Positions 17,424 through 27,391 of a stretch of 64,000 nucleotides of DNA are shown piece by piece (within the stretch, counting starts at the first letter, position 1; the number at the start of each line of letters is the position of its first letter). Under the pieces are notes generated by a model. It saw only the letters and a program-made list of their open reading frames with translations. It did not search any database and had not been told where the DNA came from. The position numbers and the translations under genes are program-made. Origin of the DNA: UBA5069 sp963773745 (lineage in GTDB: Bacteria; Chloroflexota; Anaerolineae; Caldilineales; Caldilineaceae); assembly GCA_963773745.1 (NCBI GenBank), contig CAVZCL010000005.1, forward strand, positions 682,001 through 746,000, written 5' to 3'.

Positions 17424-18047
17424 TCAGGCGGGCGGCAACAGCGGCTCGGGGAGGCCGGCGCGCCGCTCCTCCTCGGGCAGCCGCAGCATGAAGAGGTGCA
17501 GAGTGCTCACAGGTTGCTGCAGGTTGACGTCACGAATGCGGCGATTGAGCGCATCCATCGTGTCGCGATGCGCGCTGCGACGGCCCTGCCAGCGCTCGCG
17601 CAGCGCCTCCTGCGTAGCGGCGGTGTGCGCGCCGGCCCACTCGGCGGTCAGGCGCAGCACGTCGGCGCGCAACGCCGCGCGCCAGCGCTCAATCTCCTGC
17701 TGAATGGCCTTGCGATCGCCAATCCAGCCGGGCGTCATGTCATTGTTCTGAAGGATGTCGTAGGCCAGCTCCGAGCCGGCGGGTGTGAATGTGTTGTCCT
17801 TGCGCGGCAGGGGCTTGCCGTGCCCGCGCAGGTTGTCAAACTCCCCCTTGCGCATGGCATCTTCAATGGCCTGGCTCACCACGTCGTTCCACTCCGATTC
17901 GCTGCGCGGCCCCTTGGCAGGCGCAGCTGCCGGCGTGGGCGCGTCTTCGCCCTGCACCTGCTGCTCCTGGTAAGCCCTGGCGCGGGCACGGGCGGCGTCG
18001 ATTTCGGCTTGTGTTCTATCGGTGGGCTTTCGAGTTTCGTTCGCCAT
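17424..18047 (-). CDS. DUF1992 (DnaJ-homologue C28-like) protein
   Basis: 207-aa protein with the conserved DUF1992 core near residues 52-100: NDVVSQAIEDAMRKGEFDNL, RGHGKPLP and AYDILQNNDMTPGWI. This block is shared with human DNAJC28, but no J-domain is present. The N-terminal 50 residues are charged and low-complexity; the C-terminal third is helical. Start ATG 18047 has GGAGG upstream. Function in bacteria is not established. Confidence 0.88.
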   Translation of the reverse strand: MANETRKPTDRTQAEIDAARARARAYQEQQVQGEDAPTPAAAPAKGPRSESEWNDVVSQAIEDAMRKGEFDNLRGHGKPLPRKDNTFTPAGSELAYDILQNNDMTPGWIGDRKAIQQEIERWRAALRADVLRLTAEWAGAHTAATQEALRERWQGRRSAHRDTMDALNRRIRDVNLQQPVSTLHLFMLRLPEEERRAGLPEPLLPPA

Positions 18048-18263
18048 GGCGCGTCCTCCAAAACGAGTGCAGCTTGTGGTGTGATGGTACCAAAGGGCCT
18101 GCCCGGCTGGAAAGAAGCTGCTTTCCAATTGCAGTGGCATGTTTTGGCGGGGTGCAACAGCAGTTCCTCCCCGCCCCTTCTCCATGCGGCGCAGAATGCA
18201 CAGCAGCTGCAACAGCCCCCCGCCACGCGCCGTGGAGCGCCGGCTGCCGCGCCTCGACTGCAC

Positions 18264-18293
18264 TTGGGCCGCGCGGCGGTTCCGGTTTACAAT
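18264..18293 (+). promoter_or_regulatory. Predicted promoter for the CPBP protease gene
   Basis: TTGGGC (18264-18269) and TACAAT (18288-18293) with an 18-bp spacer, 63 bp upstream of the chosen ATG. Moderate match to the sigma-70 consensus. Confidence 0.4.
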
Positions 18294-18355
18294 GCGCCCA
18301 GTGTGATGCGGCAGCGAAACACTGTCGTCCACCTCATCCCCCCCACGCGCAATGC

Positions 18356-19384
18356 ATGCGCGCCAGACAATCGCTGAGGGATGCAGGGTTGGAAAATCCA
18401 TTCTGGAACCGCACAGAGCGGCGGTTGCGGGCGCTCTGGCGTCTGCTTATCTACATTGTGGCCTGGCGCGCGCTGCTTGTGCTGCTTGACCGCTGGCTGA
18501 TTCCCACGAACCCGGGGCTGGCAGCCCCTGCACTCGTGCGTACGCTTCACTATCTCTACTACCTGGTCTCCGTGGTGGGCGTCACCTGGCTGGCGGCGCG
18601 CCTGTTGGACCGGCGCTCGCTTGCAGCGTTGGGCATGGGACAGAGCCGGCGCTGGTGGCTTGAGATGGCTCTGGGGCTGCTGCTGGGCATTCTGTTGATC
18701 AGCCTGGTATTCGCGCTCGAGTGGGCGCTGGGCTGGGTGGAGGTGACAAGCGCCTGGTCTGCACCGGGAACGGGACAGCCCTTCGTTGTTGCGTTGCTGG
18801 TCCCTCTTGCCATCTTTGTGGTGATTGGCTTTTGCGAGGAGCTCGTCTTTCGCGGCTTTCTGCTGCGCAACAGCGCCGAAGGGCTGCGCGGATTGCTGGG
18901 TGCACGAGGGGCCGTCATCGGCGCATGGCTCATCTCTTCGCTGCTCTTCGGCCTCTACCACCTCTTCAACCCGCACACGACGTGGGTGAGCACGCTTAAT
19001 TTGGCGGTGGCCGGGCTCATGCTGGGGCTGCCCATGGTGCTCACAGGGCGGCTGGCGCTGCCCATTGGGCTGCACATTACGTGGAACTTTGCACAGGCAA
19101 ATCTCTTCGGGTTTGCGGTCAGCGGCAACGATTTCAGCCAGGTGACGCTGCTCCGCACGACGGTCACCGGGCCGTTGCTCTGGACGGGCGGCGCATTCGG
19201 CCCCGAGGCGGGGCTGCTGGGGCTGATCGCAATGGCTCTTGGCGCTGCGGCCATCTGGCTCTTGCTGCGCCGGCTTGACGGCGGCGTGCGCATTTGCACG
19301 GAGCTGGCCCATTATCACGCGGCAAACGCCGCGCAGCCCGAGCCGCTTGCGGCCGCGCAGGATTCAGTACACTCCAACCCCTAA
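18356..19384 (+). CDS. CPBP-family intramembrane metalloprotease
   Basis: Membrane protein of about 342 aa with 7-8 hydrophobic segments. The CPBP/Abi (Rce1-like) motifs appear in order: EELVFRGFLL (the EExxxR motif), FGLYHLFNP (FxxxH) and HITWNFAQANLFG (HxxxN/B). Such proteases act on membrane or prenylated substrates; the target is unknown. The frame is open far upstream, but similarity starts near ATG 18356 (MRARQSLRDAG), which I selected. It ends 17 bp before argH and is probably cotranscribed with it. Confidence 0.87.
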   Translation: MRARQSLRDAGLENPFWNRTERRLRALWRLLIYIVAWRALLVLLDRWLIPTNPGLAAPALVRTLHYLYYLVSVVGVTWLAARLLDRRSLAALGMGQSRRWWLEMALGLLLGILLISLVFALEWALGWVEVTSAWSAPGTGQPFVVALLVPLAIFVVIGFCEELVFRGFLLRNSAEGLRGLLGARGAVIGAWLISSLLFGLYHLFNPHTTWVSTLNLAVAGLMLGLPMVLTGRLALPIGLHITWNFAQANLFGFAVSGNDFSQVTLLRTTVTGPLLWTGGAFGPEAGLLGLIAMALGAAAIWLLLRRLDGGVRICTELAHYHAANAAQPEPLAAAQDSVHSNP

Positions 19385-19401
19385 CCCGGAGAGAGGCAAT
19401 C

Positions 19402-20770
<1,369 letters not shown>

Positions 20771-20776
20771 AGCACA

Positions 20777-20925
20777 CAACAGCCTGACACAGAGGCCACA
20801 GAGAAGAGCAACAGCAGAAACACAGAGAAAAGCAACAGCGAGAACAATCGTTTGATCTTCTCGCTGTTACTTTTCTCTGTGTTTCTGCTGTTGCTCTTCT
20901 CTGTGGCCTCTGTGTCAGGCTGTTG
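20777..20925. repeat. 149-bp palindrome, CACAGAG family
   Basis: 68-nt arms (20777-20844 and 20858-20925) with one mismatch. It lies between argH and convergent yvcK; the right arm includes the last codons and the TGA of yvcK (20915-20925). The arm contains cctgacacagaggccacaga, a variant of the word in the repeats at 16411 and 35436. Confidence 0.95.
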
Positions 20926-22308
20926 CTGTTTCAGCGTTGCGCTCGGCGGCGAGCGTCTGGTAGACCTCGAGCAGGCGGCGGGCCAGCTTGTCGGCGTCGT
21001 GGCGCCAGGGCGTGCCGTCGTCCACCACATTGCCGGTGAAGAGGCGGTATTCGAGCGCTTCGGTGGCCGCCGGCAGGGTCACCCACTGGCCATAAATGGA
21101 AGGGGGCTGCACGGCGTCGTAGGGGTCATTGGCCAGCACCACATTAAAGGCGTGGCCGGCATGGCGGCGCAGTTGCGCCATGTGGTCGCTCACACTGTAG
21201 CCGTCGGTTTCGCCCGGCTGCGTGGCCACATTGCATATGTAGATGCGCTGGGCGCGCGATGCCTCGATCGCGGCCCGAATGGAGGGCACCAGCAGGTTGG
21301 GCAGCAGGCTGGTGTAGAAGGAGCCGGGCGAAGCTACGATCAAATCCGCCTGGAGCAACGCACGCACAGCGGCGGGATAGGCGCGGCGGCGTCTCGGGCT
21401 TGAGGTAGATGCGCTCAATGTGCCCGTTGGTCTCCGTAATGCGGCTTTCGCCCTCCACGCTGATCCACTCGCTGCCGCCGTCCTGCGTGGCGCGGCTCAA
21501 TTCGGCGCAGAGGGTGACGTGCTCGAGCGTGCTGGGCAGAATGCGGCCACGCACGGCCAGCACGCGGCTGCTTTCGGAGATGCCCTCCTCAAAGCTGCCC
21601 GTTACCGCCGCCATTGTGGCAATGAAGAGGTTGCCGAAGGAGTGGCCCGCCAGTTCGCTGCTGCCGCCGCCCGGGTGCGAGAGGTCGGCATCGGCGAAGC
21701 GATACTGAAAGAGGCGCGTCATCAGGTCCTCGGCCTCGCTGAGGGCCGCGATGTTGTTGCGGAAGTCGCCCGGGGGCAGAAGCCCCATCTGCTGGCGCAG
21801 GCGGCCGCTGCTGCCGCCGTCATCGGCCACGGTGACGATTGCGGTGATGTTGTCGGTATAGGCGCGCAGGCCGCGCAGCAACTGCGGCATGCCCGTGCCG
21901 CCGCCAATCGCCACAATGCGCAAGCCCTGGCGGCGCTCCTTCTGCAGCAGCGCCTGCATGACGGCGCGCGTGGGGCTGGCCGCTGTGGGCAGCAGCGCGC
22001 CCACCACCGTTTGATAGAAGCGCCATGCCGCATAGGCCGCCAGGCCAAAGCCCACCGCCAGCAGCAGCAGCACGCGCACCCACGCCGGCAAAAAGCGCAG
22101 CGTGAGCAGCTCGAGCCAGAGCGGCCACACGCCCCCCACGTAGAGCGTGTGCAGGAGCAGCGCCACGCCCAGCCCGGCGCAGATGACGCCCACAAAGAGC
22201 AGCGCAATCCAGCGCTTGAGGCCAAGCCCCGGGCGCGCGAGCAGCCGCCAGGTATAGCGTGGCCTGGCTGGCGTTTCCGCTATGGGGCGAGATGGGTGGC
22301 TGTGGCAT
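20915..22308 (-). CDS. yvcK: YvcK/CofD-like (gluconeogenesis factor family) membrane-anchored protein
   Basis: YvcK family; in Bacillus it binds UDP-sugars and is needed for growth on gluconeogenic carbon. The UPF0052/CofD core is clear: AIGGGTGMPQLLRGLR, VTVADDGGSSGRLR and ADLIVASPGSFYTSLLPNL. Two N-terminal transmembrane segments (IALLFVGVICAGLGVALLL and VRVLLLLAVGFGLAAYAA) precede it, an arrangement seen in some Gram-positive and Chloroflexi homologues. The frame with the core has no start codon; ATG 22308 (MPQPPISPHSG) in the next frame reaches it by one +1 step near 22255. Another +1 step near 21380 (ccg-C-gcc) leads to AYPAAVRALLQ. A TATACT lies 7 bp before the ATG, so the message may be leaderless. 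Confidence 0.88.
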
Positions 22309-22397
22309 ACGGTGGGTAGTATAATACAGGGCAGGGCGAAGTGGGTGCGTGAGGGGTTGTTGTGGAGAGCGGGCTGGTTTGCCGCACCTGAAGCTTT

Positions 22398-23247
22398 GGG
22401 GCCTACGACTACGGCGCTCGCTGGTATGACCCGCGTGTGGGCAGATTCATCACCCCAGACAGCCTCATCCCCAACCCTGCCAACCCCCAAGACCTCAACC
22501 GCTACAGCTATGTCAGAAACAACCCGCTCAACGTCACGGACGCAAGCGGGCACGTGCCTGACCCGTGCACGATAGCAATGACGGCCCTGCCGGTGACATC
22601 AACATCGTGCAGTGGAGTGCACTGGCGGTGGACAACCCCAGTGAAGCCCAGGGGCAGATGCTTGCCTGGATGCAGGATCACCAAAGCGCTGGGGCGATCT
22701 TTGGTATGCAGCGCTACTTGGAGCGCACCTATGCGTCGCCAACAGATCGTGCCGGCAACCTTCAATGGTGTGATGAACAATGCGGTGGCAGGTGTAGCGC
22801 TGCCCAAGTTGCACGAGAATGGTGACTGGTCAGAAAGTGGCGCAGAATATGTGGGTGCGGCCTTTGCGGTGGCGGGATTGACTGATGGCCACGCCGGCGA
22901 CCCACGTTCGGTGGATGCACCGCTGGGCGGTGGATTACTGGCCTTTACACGCAGCAACTTCCGTACGAATCTATAGGCGCTCGTCACCGCTGCGTACCGA
23001 CGGTCTCTATCAGGCACATCATATATGTCTACGACAAGCTTTTGAAAAGGAGTTAACAGGCATAGGCATCAATATTCACAACCCACAGTATGGTTCATGG
23101 GTGGAAGCCTCTGCCCATCTTGATTGGAGCTACAATTACAATAGTGAGTGGCGAGCTTTCTTCAGTCATCCAGGATATACAGCTCAAGAAGTGTTTGCAC
23201 AGGCCAGGAGAATGGCAAGGGATTATGGATTCTCAATCTGCTTCTAA
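22398..23247 (+). pseudogene. Orphan Rhs C-terminal tip 1 with HHI-type nuclease end (broken)
   Basis: Starts abruptly in the Rhs repeat core (YDYGARWYDPRVGRFITPDS, then NPQDLNRYSYVRNNPLNVTD), the invariant end of the Rhs shell before the variable toxin. The following 180 residues switch frame three times (DINIVQWSALAVDNPSEAQG; then MNNAVAGVALPKLHENGDWS; then LYQAHHICLRQAFEKELTGI). The last part contains AHH, GINIHNPQYGSW, NSEWRAFF and ARRMARDYGF, resembling DUF2380/AHH-like HNH-superfamily toxin nucleases. No upstream Rhs shell or start exists. GC is lower than in the neighbours. Confidence 0.8.
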
Positions 23248-23830
23248 TGTAGATTTCAGCCGCTTCTATGAGTTGGCGGAGTGCAGAGGCTCTATAGCCC
23301 ACTACGGATAACGGTGGAGGACAACGAGATATTACAATCGGCTTGGCGTTTGAGCCGAGGGGAAACGAACCTTGGAACGACCGATTCGCTTCCGCCAGCA
23401 CATGGGTGGTATGCCTGCCTCCTTCGTTTGGTCAGACCTAATTGCGCTTGTATGCGTGCATCTAGGCGTCGTTGAGCTGTCGCAGGAACATGGGTTCAAA
23501 GGCTGGTCTACAACTACCCAGTGGAGGTGACAGGACGCAAAGGAGAGCCTATGCCCAGGTATGCCGGCTTGGCTATCACTGGACCTGTCTTAAAAGAAGA
23601 CCTTCACACTTAGCGAAGTCATAGATAAAGCCACCAGAATTGTGACAGATGCGCTCTCAGGCGAATTTTACAGAAGTCTCTATTTCGATTCTTCACAGTG
23701 GAACGGCAGTGATCTCTCTTCTGGATAAATGGTACACGTATTATTACTGAGCAGAGTTATGAAGGCGTTCAAGTATGCGAAAGTGAGCAACGTACAATTC
23801 ACGCCTTTAACTGAGGTGGAACTGCGTGTT
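23225..23830 (+). pseudogene. Probable immunity gene for tip 1, Imm11/DUF1629-like (broken)
   Basis: A small gene overlaps the end of the nuclease tip (ATG 23225, MDSQSASNVDFSRFYELAEC). Pieces in different frames make one protein: MGGMPASFVWSDLIALVCVH, VEVTGRKGEPMPRYAGLAIT, SEVIDKATRIVTDALSGEFY, SLYFDSSQWNGSDL and RVMKAFKYAKVSNVQFTPLT. The blocks YAGLAITGP, YFDSSQWNGSDLF and VQFTPLTEVEL resemble the DUF1629/Imm11 immunity family, which often follows such nucleases. At least four frame changes occur, so it is decayed or badly sequenced. The family assignment is from memory of motif order. Confidence 0.55.
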
Positions 23831-23867
23831 TCTTTGGTACGTCAATTGGCAGTCAGGCTAAATTACT

Positions 23868-24797
23868 GTCACAGGCGGCTACGCCTACTATGCGCTCTTC
23901 GGGGTTAGCCGTGGTGGGCAGGTGAATCTCACTCAGAAGCGCTTCACCGGCCAGTACCACGAGGCGAGCTTGCCTGGCGGAGCAGGGCTGTACGACTACG
24001 GCGCACGCTGGTATGACTCGCGTGTGGGCAGATTCATCACCCCAGACAGCCTCATCCCCAACTCTGCCAACCCCCAAGACCTCAACCGCTACAGCTATGT
24101 CAGAAACAACCCGCTTAAGTATACGGATCCGACGGGACATTGCTCTGCGCCACCCCGATGATCATGGGGCCGACGATTTGTGTAGCGGCTTCATTCAGCC
24201 GGCTGAAGTAAGAGTTGCGTCCGGCATTACTGCACACGGTGACGGTCGATCCTTCCAGATTAACAGTGACCCGAGTCGGTTTCGCGTGATTATATTTGGA
24301 TTAGCCTAAACAGCCAGCGAGTCGAATCCCACATGAATGAGTCTGAGACATCCATCACAGGTTGGAGGGTTCCCAGCAAGGCAAGTAGTCAGAATGCGTG
24401 GAACGTTACACGTACAAAGGAAGGAACAATCAACGTATCTTACGATCTTGTCATTTCTGGCCCGCTAAACTGGACTCGGACAGCGCCTCACATCAATGGC
24501 GTAATGACCTTCAACCCCCAAAAAGATGGAAGTGTTGATTATTCGTTTGTTCGGGACGGCTTCCCGTGGGCAGAGGCATATCTATATAACGGCAAGGGAA
24601 AGGCAGAGACGATCTTCACGAATGCAGCACAGCGTGGACAGCCATATGATCTTTTTGCACTTGAGCCACGAATAGGCCTGCTTCAACGGATTGCACGCAG
24701 TCAGCAATCAAGGGAGTACGGTGCGCCTCGTCTTACGCTACAGTACTGGACAAACAACCGCACACTAACAAACGGCCGTATGTGGCGGGAGCGATAA
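23868..24797 (+). pseudogene. Orphan Rhs C-terminal tip 2 with DUF3238-like end (frameshifted)
   Basis: Second copy of the Rhs core end (GGYAYYALFGVSRGGQVNLT, KRFTGQYHEASLPGGAGLYD, VGRFITPDSLIPNSANPQDL), then LKYTDPTGHCSAPP. After frame changes near 24150 and 24290, ITAHGDGRSFQINSDPSRFR and IWISLNSQRVESHMNESETS lead into an intact 154-codon piece with DLVISGPLNWTRTAPHINGV and GSVDYSFVRDGFPWAEAYLY. The HGDGRSF and DGFP blocks in this order resemble DUF3238 proteins, a tentative match. Only the terminal ATG at 24333 gives an uninterrupted frame. Confidence 0.65.
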
Positions 24798-24798
24798 C

Positions 24799-25286
24799 AT
24801 GACGATGCAATATTTCCGCCGCTACCTGCCTTCGATATTGTTAGGTACCATCGTCGGACGTCTAATCGCTGACCTATTGGTTCTAACTATCTCACTATCC
24901 GTGGTTATTGACTACCGTTTTATAGACCTGCTACGTTCTCTGCCGGAGTCGCTAATCGCTGGAGTGATACTGACTTTGATCGCTTAAATGCTGTAACCTA
25001 AGGTGCGGAGAACGGACACTAGCTGCAATTACATTTGTCTCGAGTCTGCTCGGACTTCCACTTGGCCTTTTATTTGCGGATTCTCTCAGCTTTGTTGCGC
25101 AACCACTTGGTGCGGGTGTTCCCTTCCCCCACAGCTAGTCAATGGGAAGATATAGCGTGGATTTCTAATCAACATGTACTCTATACCGTACTGGGCTACC
25201 TTCTATGCACGCTCATTGCAGGTAGTATTTTGATGGGTATCGTAGTGTATTTTCATCGGATTAAGCCCGACACTAGAACCGCCTAA
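24799..25286 (+). pseudogene. Small multi-helix membrane protein, possible immunity partner of tip 2 (frameshifted)
   Basis: Starts 2 bp after tip 2 at ATG 24799. First part: MTMQYFRRYLPSILLGTIVG and LPESLIAGVILTLIA. After a frame change FVSSLLGLPLGLLFADSLSF, then after another ISNQHVLYTVLGYLLCTLIA and a basic tail. Repaired, it would be about 160 aa with four membrane helices. No family recognised. Position directly behind a toxin-like tip suggests an immunity role (inference). The local GC content is visibly lower than in the housekeeping genes. Confidence 0.5.
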
Positions 25287-25288
25287 CC

Positions 25289-26521
25289 GAGGTCAAGCAA
25301 GGCACAACCAGCCTGGCGACCTTCGTCTACGACGCCGACGGCAACCGCGTCAAGGGCACAGTGGGCGGTGTCACCACCCTCTACCTGGACGAGATCTACG
25401 AGTACGTGGTAGGCACGGGAGCCACCACCAAGTACTACGAGGGCAATGCTCTGCGGCGCACGGGCTACACAGCCGACAACGGCGTCTTCTACCTGCTGCA
25501 AGACCACCTGCACTCGTCCAGCGCCACCGTCAGCGAAGCGGGTGTGCTTACGGGTGGCTACGCCTACTATCCGCCCTTCGGGGCCAGCCGTGGTGGGCAA
25601 GTGGCACTCACCCAGAAGCGCTTCACCGGCCAGTACCACGAGGCGACACTGCCTGGCGGGGCCGGTCTCTATGACTACGGCGCACGCTGGTATGACGCGC
25701 GTGTGGGCCGCTTCATCACACCCGACAGCCTCATCCCCAACCCTGCCAACCCCCAAGACCTCAACCGCTACAGCTATGTCAGGAATAACCCGCTAACAAA
25801 TGTAGATCCAAGCGGCCACAGAACAACTAAACCTAATTGGTGGCCGCCTTTCTTGCCTTATCCGTTTGACACACCGGATACCTGGTCACGCGATGATTTC
25901 TTGCGCTGGCTAAGTGAGAACAATCTTCCAACCGCGATTGCTGGCCAGTTGGGGGGTGATATCTATTCCGGATTCTTTGTGGGTGGTGTAGCGTCTGCTG
26001 AACTTCAGTGGGTATTCAACTTTACAGACGGCGACCTTACATACGTTGGAAATCTAAGTGGCGCAGGACGAGCTGGCTCTGTGCAAAACGGTGTTTCTGC
26101 ACATGTGGGCTTTACACTTTTCACTGGGGCCTCAGATACAGAGAGCGTAATTGTAGGAGCGTCAAGGTTCACAAGCCTGGATGGTACTATTGCTGGAGTT
26201 GGCGCATCTAGCTCGTGGTCACGCGCCTACAATTTTAGTGACACTGATGGTGACCAACAATTCACTCTTTTAGGCAACGATGGACACAGTGAGGGTGTCA
26301 CGACACCTGTAATTGATCCCCTATATAAGCGAACAGTTGATGCGCTCGCGCTGAATGCTGGAGTAGGTATTAATATCCCCCTGCCATCTGTGATAAATGG
26401 AGGATTGAGCCATGGAATCACGGATACCAATCGACTTCGTACTTTTTCCGTCACGCAAGCAGCGCGCTCGTTATTTGTAACCCCTCTCCAAAATGCTTGG
26501 AGTAGCATCAAGGGTAATTGA
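25289..26521 (+). CDS. Orphan Rhs C-terminal tip 3 with unknown Gly-rich end
   Basis: The longest intact Rhs fragment. VYDADGNRVKGTVGGVTTLY, RRTGYTADNGVFYLLQDHLH, GYAYYPPFGASRGGQVALTQ and the hyperconserved VGRFITPDSLIPNPANPQDL give the shell end; NPLTNVDPSGH marks the junction. The variable end (about 240 aa) begins TKPNWWPPFLPYPFDTPDTW, is rich in Gly, Ser and aromatic residues (GDIYSGFFVGGVASAELQW, GAGRAGSVQNGVSAHVGFT) and ends NAWSSIKGN. No nuclease or deaminase motif is visible. The frame is open from about 25289; the first ATG/GTG-type start (25361) is arbitrary since upstream shell and signal are missing. Confidence 0.75.
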   Translation, partial: EVKQGTTSLATFVYDADGNRVKGTVGGVTTLYLDEIYEYVVGTGATTKYYEGNALRRTGYTADNGVFYLLQDHLHSSSATVSEAGVLTGGYAYYPPFGASRGGQVALTQKRFTGQYHEATLPGGAGLYDYGARWYDARVGRFITPDSLIPNPANPQDLNRYSYVRNNPLTNVDPSGHRTTKPNWWPPFLPYPFDTPDTWSRDDFLRWLSENNLPTAIAGQLGGDIYSGFFVGGVASAELQWVFNFTDGDLTYVGNLSGAGRAGSVQNGVSAHVGFTLFTGASDTESVIVGASRFTSLDGTIAGVGASSSWSRAYNFSDTDGDQQFTLLGNDGHSEGVTTPVIDPLYKRTVDALALNAGVGINIPLPSVINGGLSHGITDTNRLRTFSVTQAARSLFVTPLQNAWSSIKGN

Positions 26522-26554
26522 TTTGCAATCGATTGTTGTAGTGAGGATTGATCT

Positions 26555-26986
26555 ATGCATCACATAGCGAAGATACGCCCTTTCATCATTGCAGGGCTAG
26601 TTGTCGCGGTCTGTTTGATACTGATAATAGTTTGGTCAGTACGTGCTGGCGAATGGGGACCAAGTGGCACAAGTGATGTGACAGAATTGGGCGTATGCCT
26701 GCAAAATGGTTTGTATAACCCAGTGATAGAGGTTCAGGCAGGCACAGGAATTGTATACGCCTGTGGCGTGATTGAAGGCACGAGCAATTTTGCCGGAGGT
26801 TTCTATCTTATTAGTGAGAGAGAAGGGCAAACAGTAGCGATGTCATCTGCAGGATCTATCCCGCCGGGCCCATTTTTCCGAAAACTACAACCTCAAATTG
26901 CGTTGCAGCCAGGAAAGTACCGCATCGAAGCTTGGTATTCTCAGCAAGTGAGAGCTGTCGCTTCTTTTGATGTGGTGAAAACTTAG
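26555..26986 (+). CDS. Small membrane-anchored protein, possible immunity partner of tip 3
   Basis: 143-aa protein 33 bp after tip 3. One N-terminal transmembrane helix (IIAGLVVAVCLILIIVWSV) is followed by an exported beta-rich domain with two cysteines (GVCLQNGLYNP, IVYACGVIEG) that could form a disulfide, and a conserved-looking KYRIEAWYSQQ strand near the end. No family recognised. Its place between two Rhs tips and its low-GC composition suggest it neutralises tip 3 at the membrane (inference). Confidence 0.55.
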   Translation: MHHIAKIRPFIIAGLVVAVCLILIIVWSVRAGEWGPSGTSDVTELGVCLQNGLYNPVIEVQAGTGIVYACGVIEGTSNFAGGFYLISEREGQTVAMSSAGSIPPGPFFRKLQPQIALQPGKYRIEAWYSQQVRAVASFDVVKT

Positions 26987-27034
26987 GGCAAGCAGCGGTG
27001 CTCATCACATTACAACAAATGTGCATGGCAAATA

Positions 27035-27294
27035 CATGAATGCTCGTGCCCTGCGGCGCACGGGCTACACAGCCGACAACGGCGTCTTCTACCTGCTGCA
27101 AGACCACCTGCACTCCGCCAGCGCCACCGTCAGTGAGGCGGGTGTGCTCACGGGTGGCTACGCCTACTATGCGCCCTTCGGGGCTAGCCGTGGTGGGCAG
27201 GTGAATCTCACCCAGAAGCGCTTCACCGGCCAGTACCACGAGGCGACACTGCCTGGCGGGGCCGGGCTGTACGACTACGGCGCTCGCTGGTATT
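27035..27294 (+). pseudogene. Orphan Rhs tip 4, truncated inside the core
   Basis: Fourth copy of the Rhs shell end: LRRTGYTADNGVFYLLQDHL, GYAYYAPFGASRGGQVNLTQ, then LYDYGARWY, where it stops matching at 27294, just before the VGRFITPDS block. The 5' edge (NARALRRTG) also cuts the core. No variable toxin follows; the sequence runs into a C-rich repeat and the next gene. It is nearly identical to tip 3 over about 250 bp, so the tips could recombine. Confidence 0.85.
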
Positions 27295-27325
27295 TGAAGA
27301 TTGGCGCATATGTCTGTACCCTTCC

Positions 27326-27391
27326 CTCGCAGAGCACCCAACACCCAACACCCACCACCCACACCCAACACCCACCACCCAACCCACACCC
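27326..27391 (+). repeat. C-rich degenerate tandem repeat
   Basis: About 65 bp of cacccaacacccaacaccca-type units lying between the truncated Rhs tip 4 and the ATG of the next gene. Similar GT/CA-rich tracts occur at 45361-45487 and 52584-52611. Confidence 0.8.

Noticed and set aside
27326..27391. Possible CRISPR-like array in the C-rich repeat
   Set aside because: Units are short, degenerate and without spacers; it is a simple tandem repeat. No cas genes are present and no other repeat-spacer pattern was seen.
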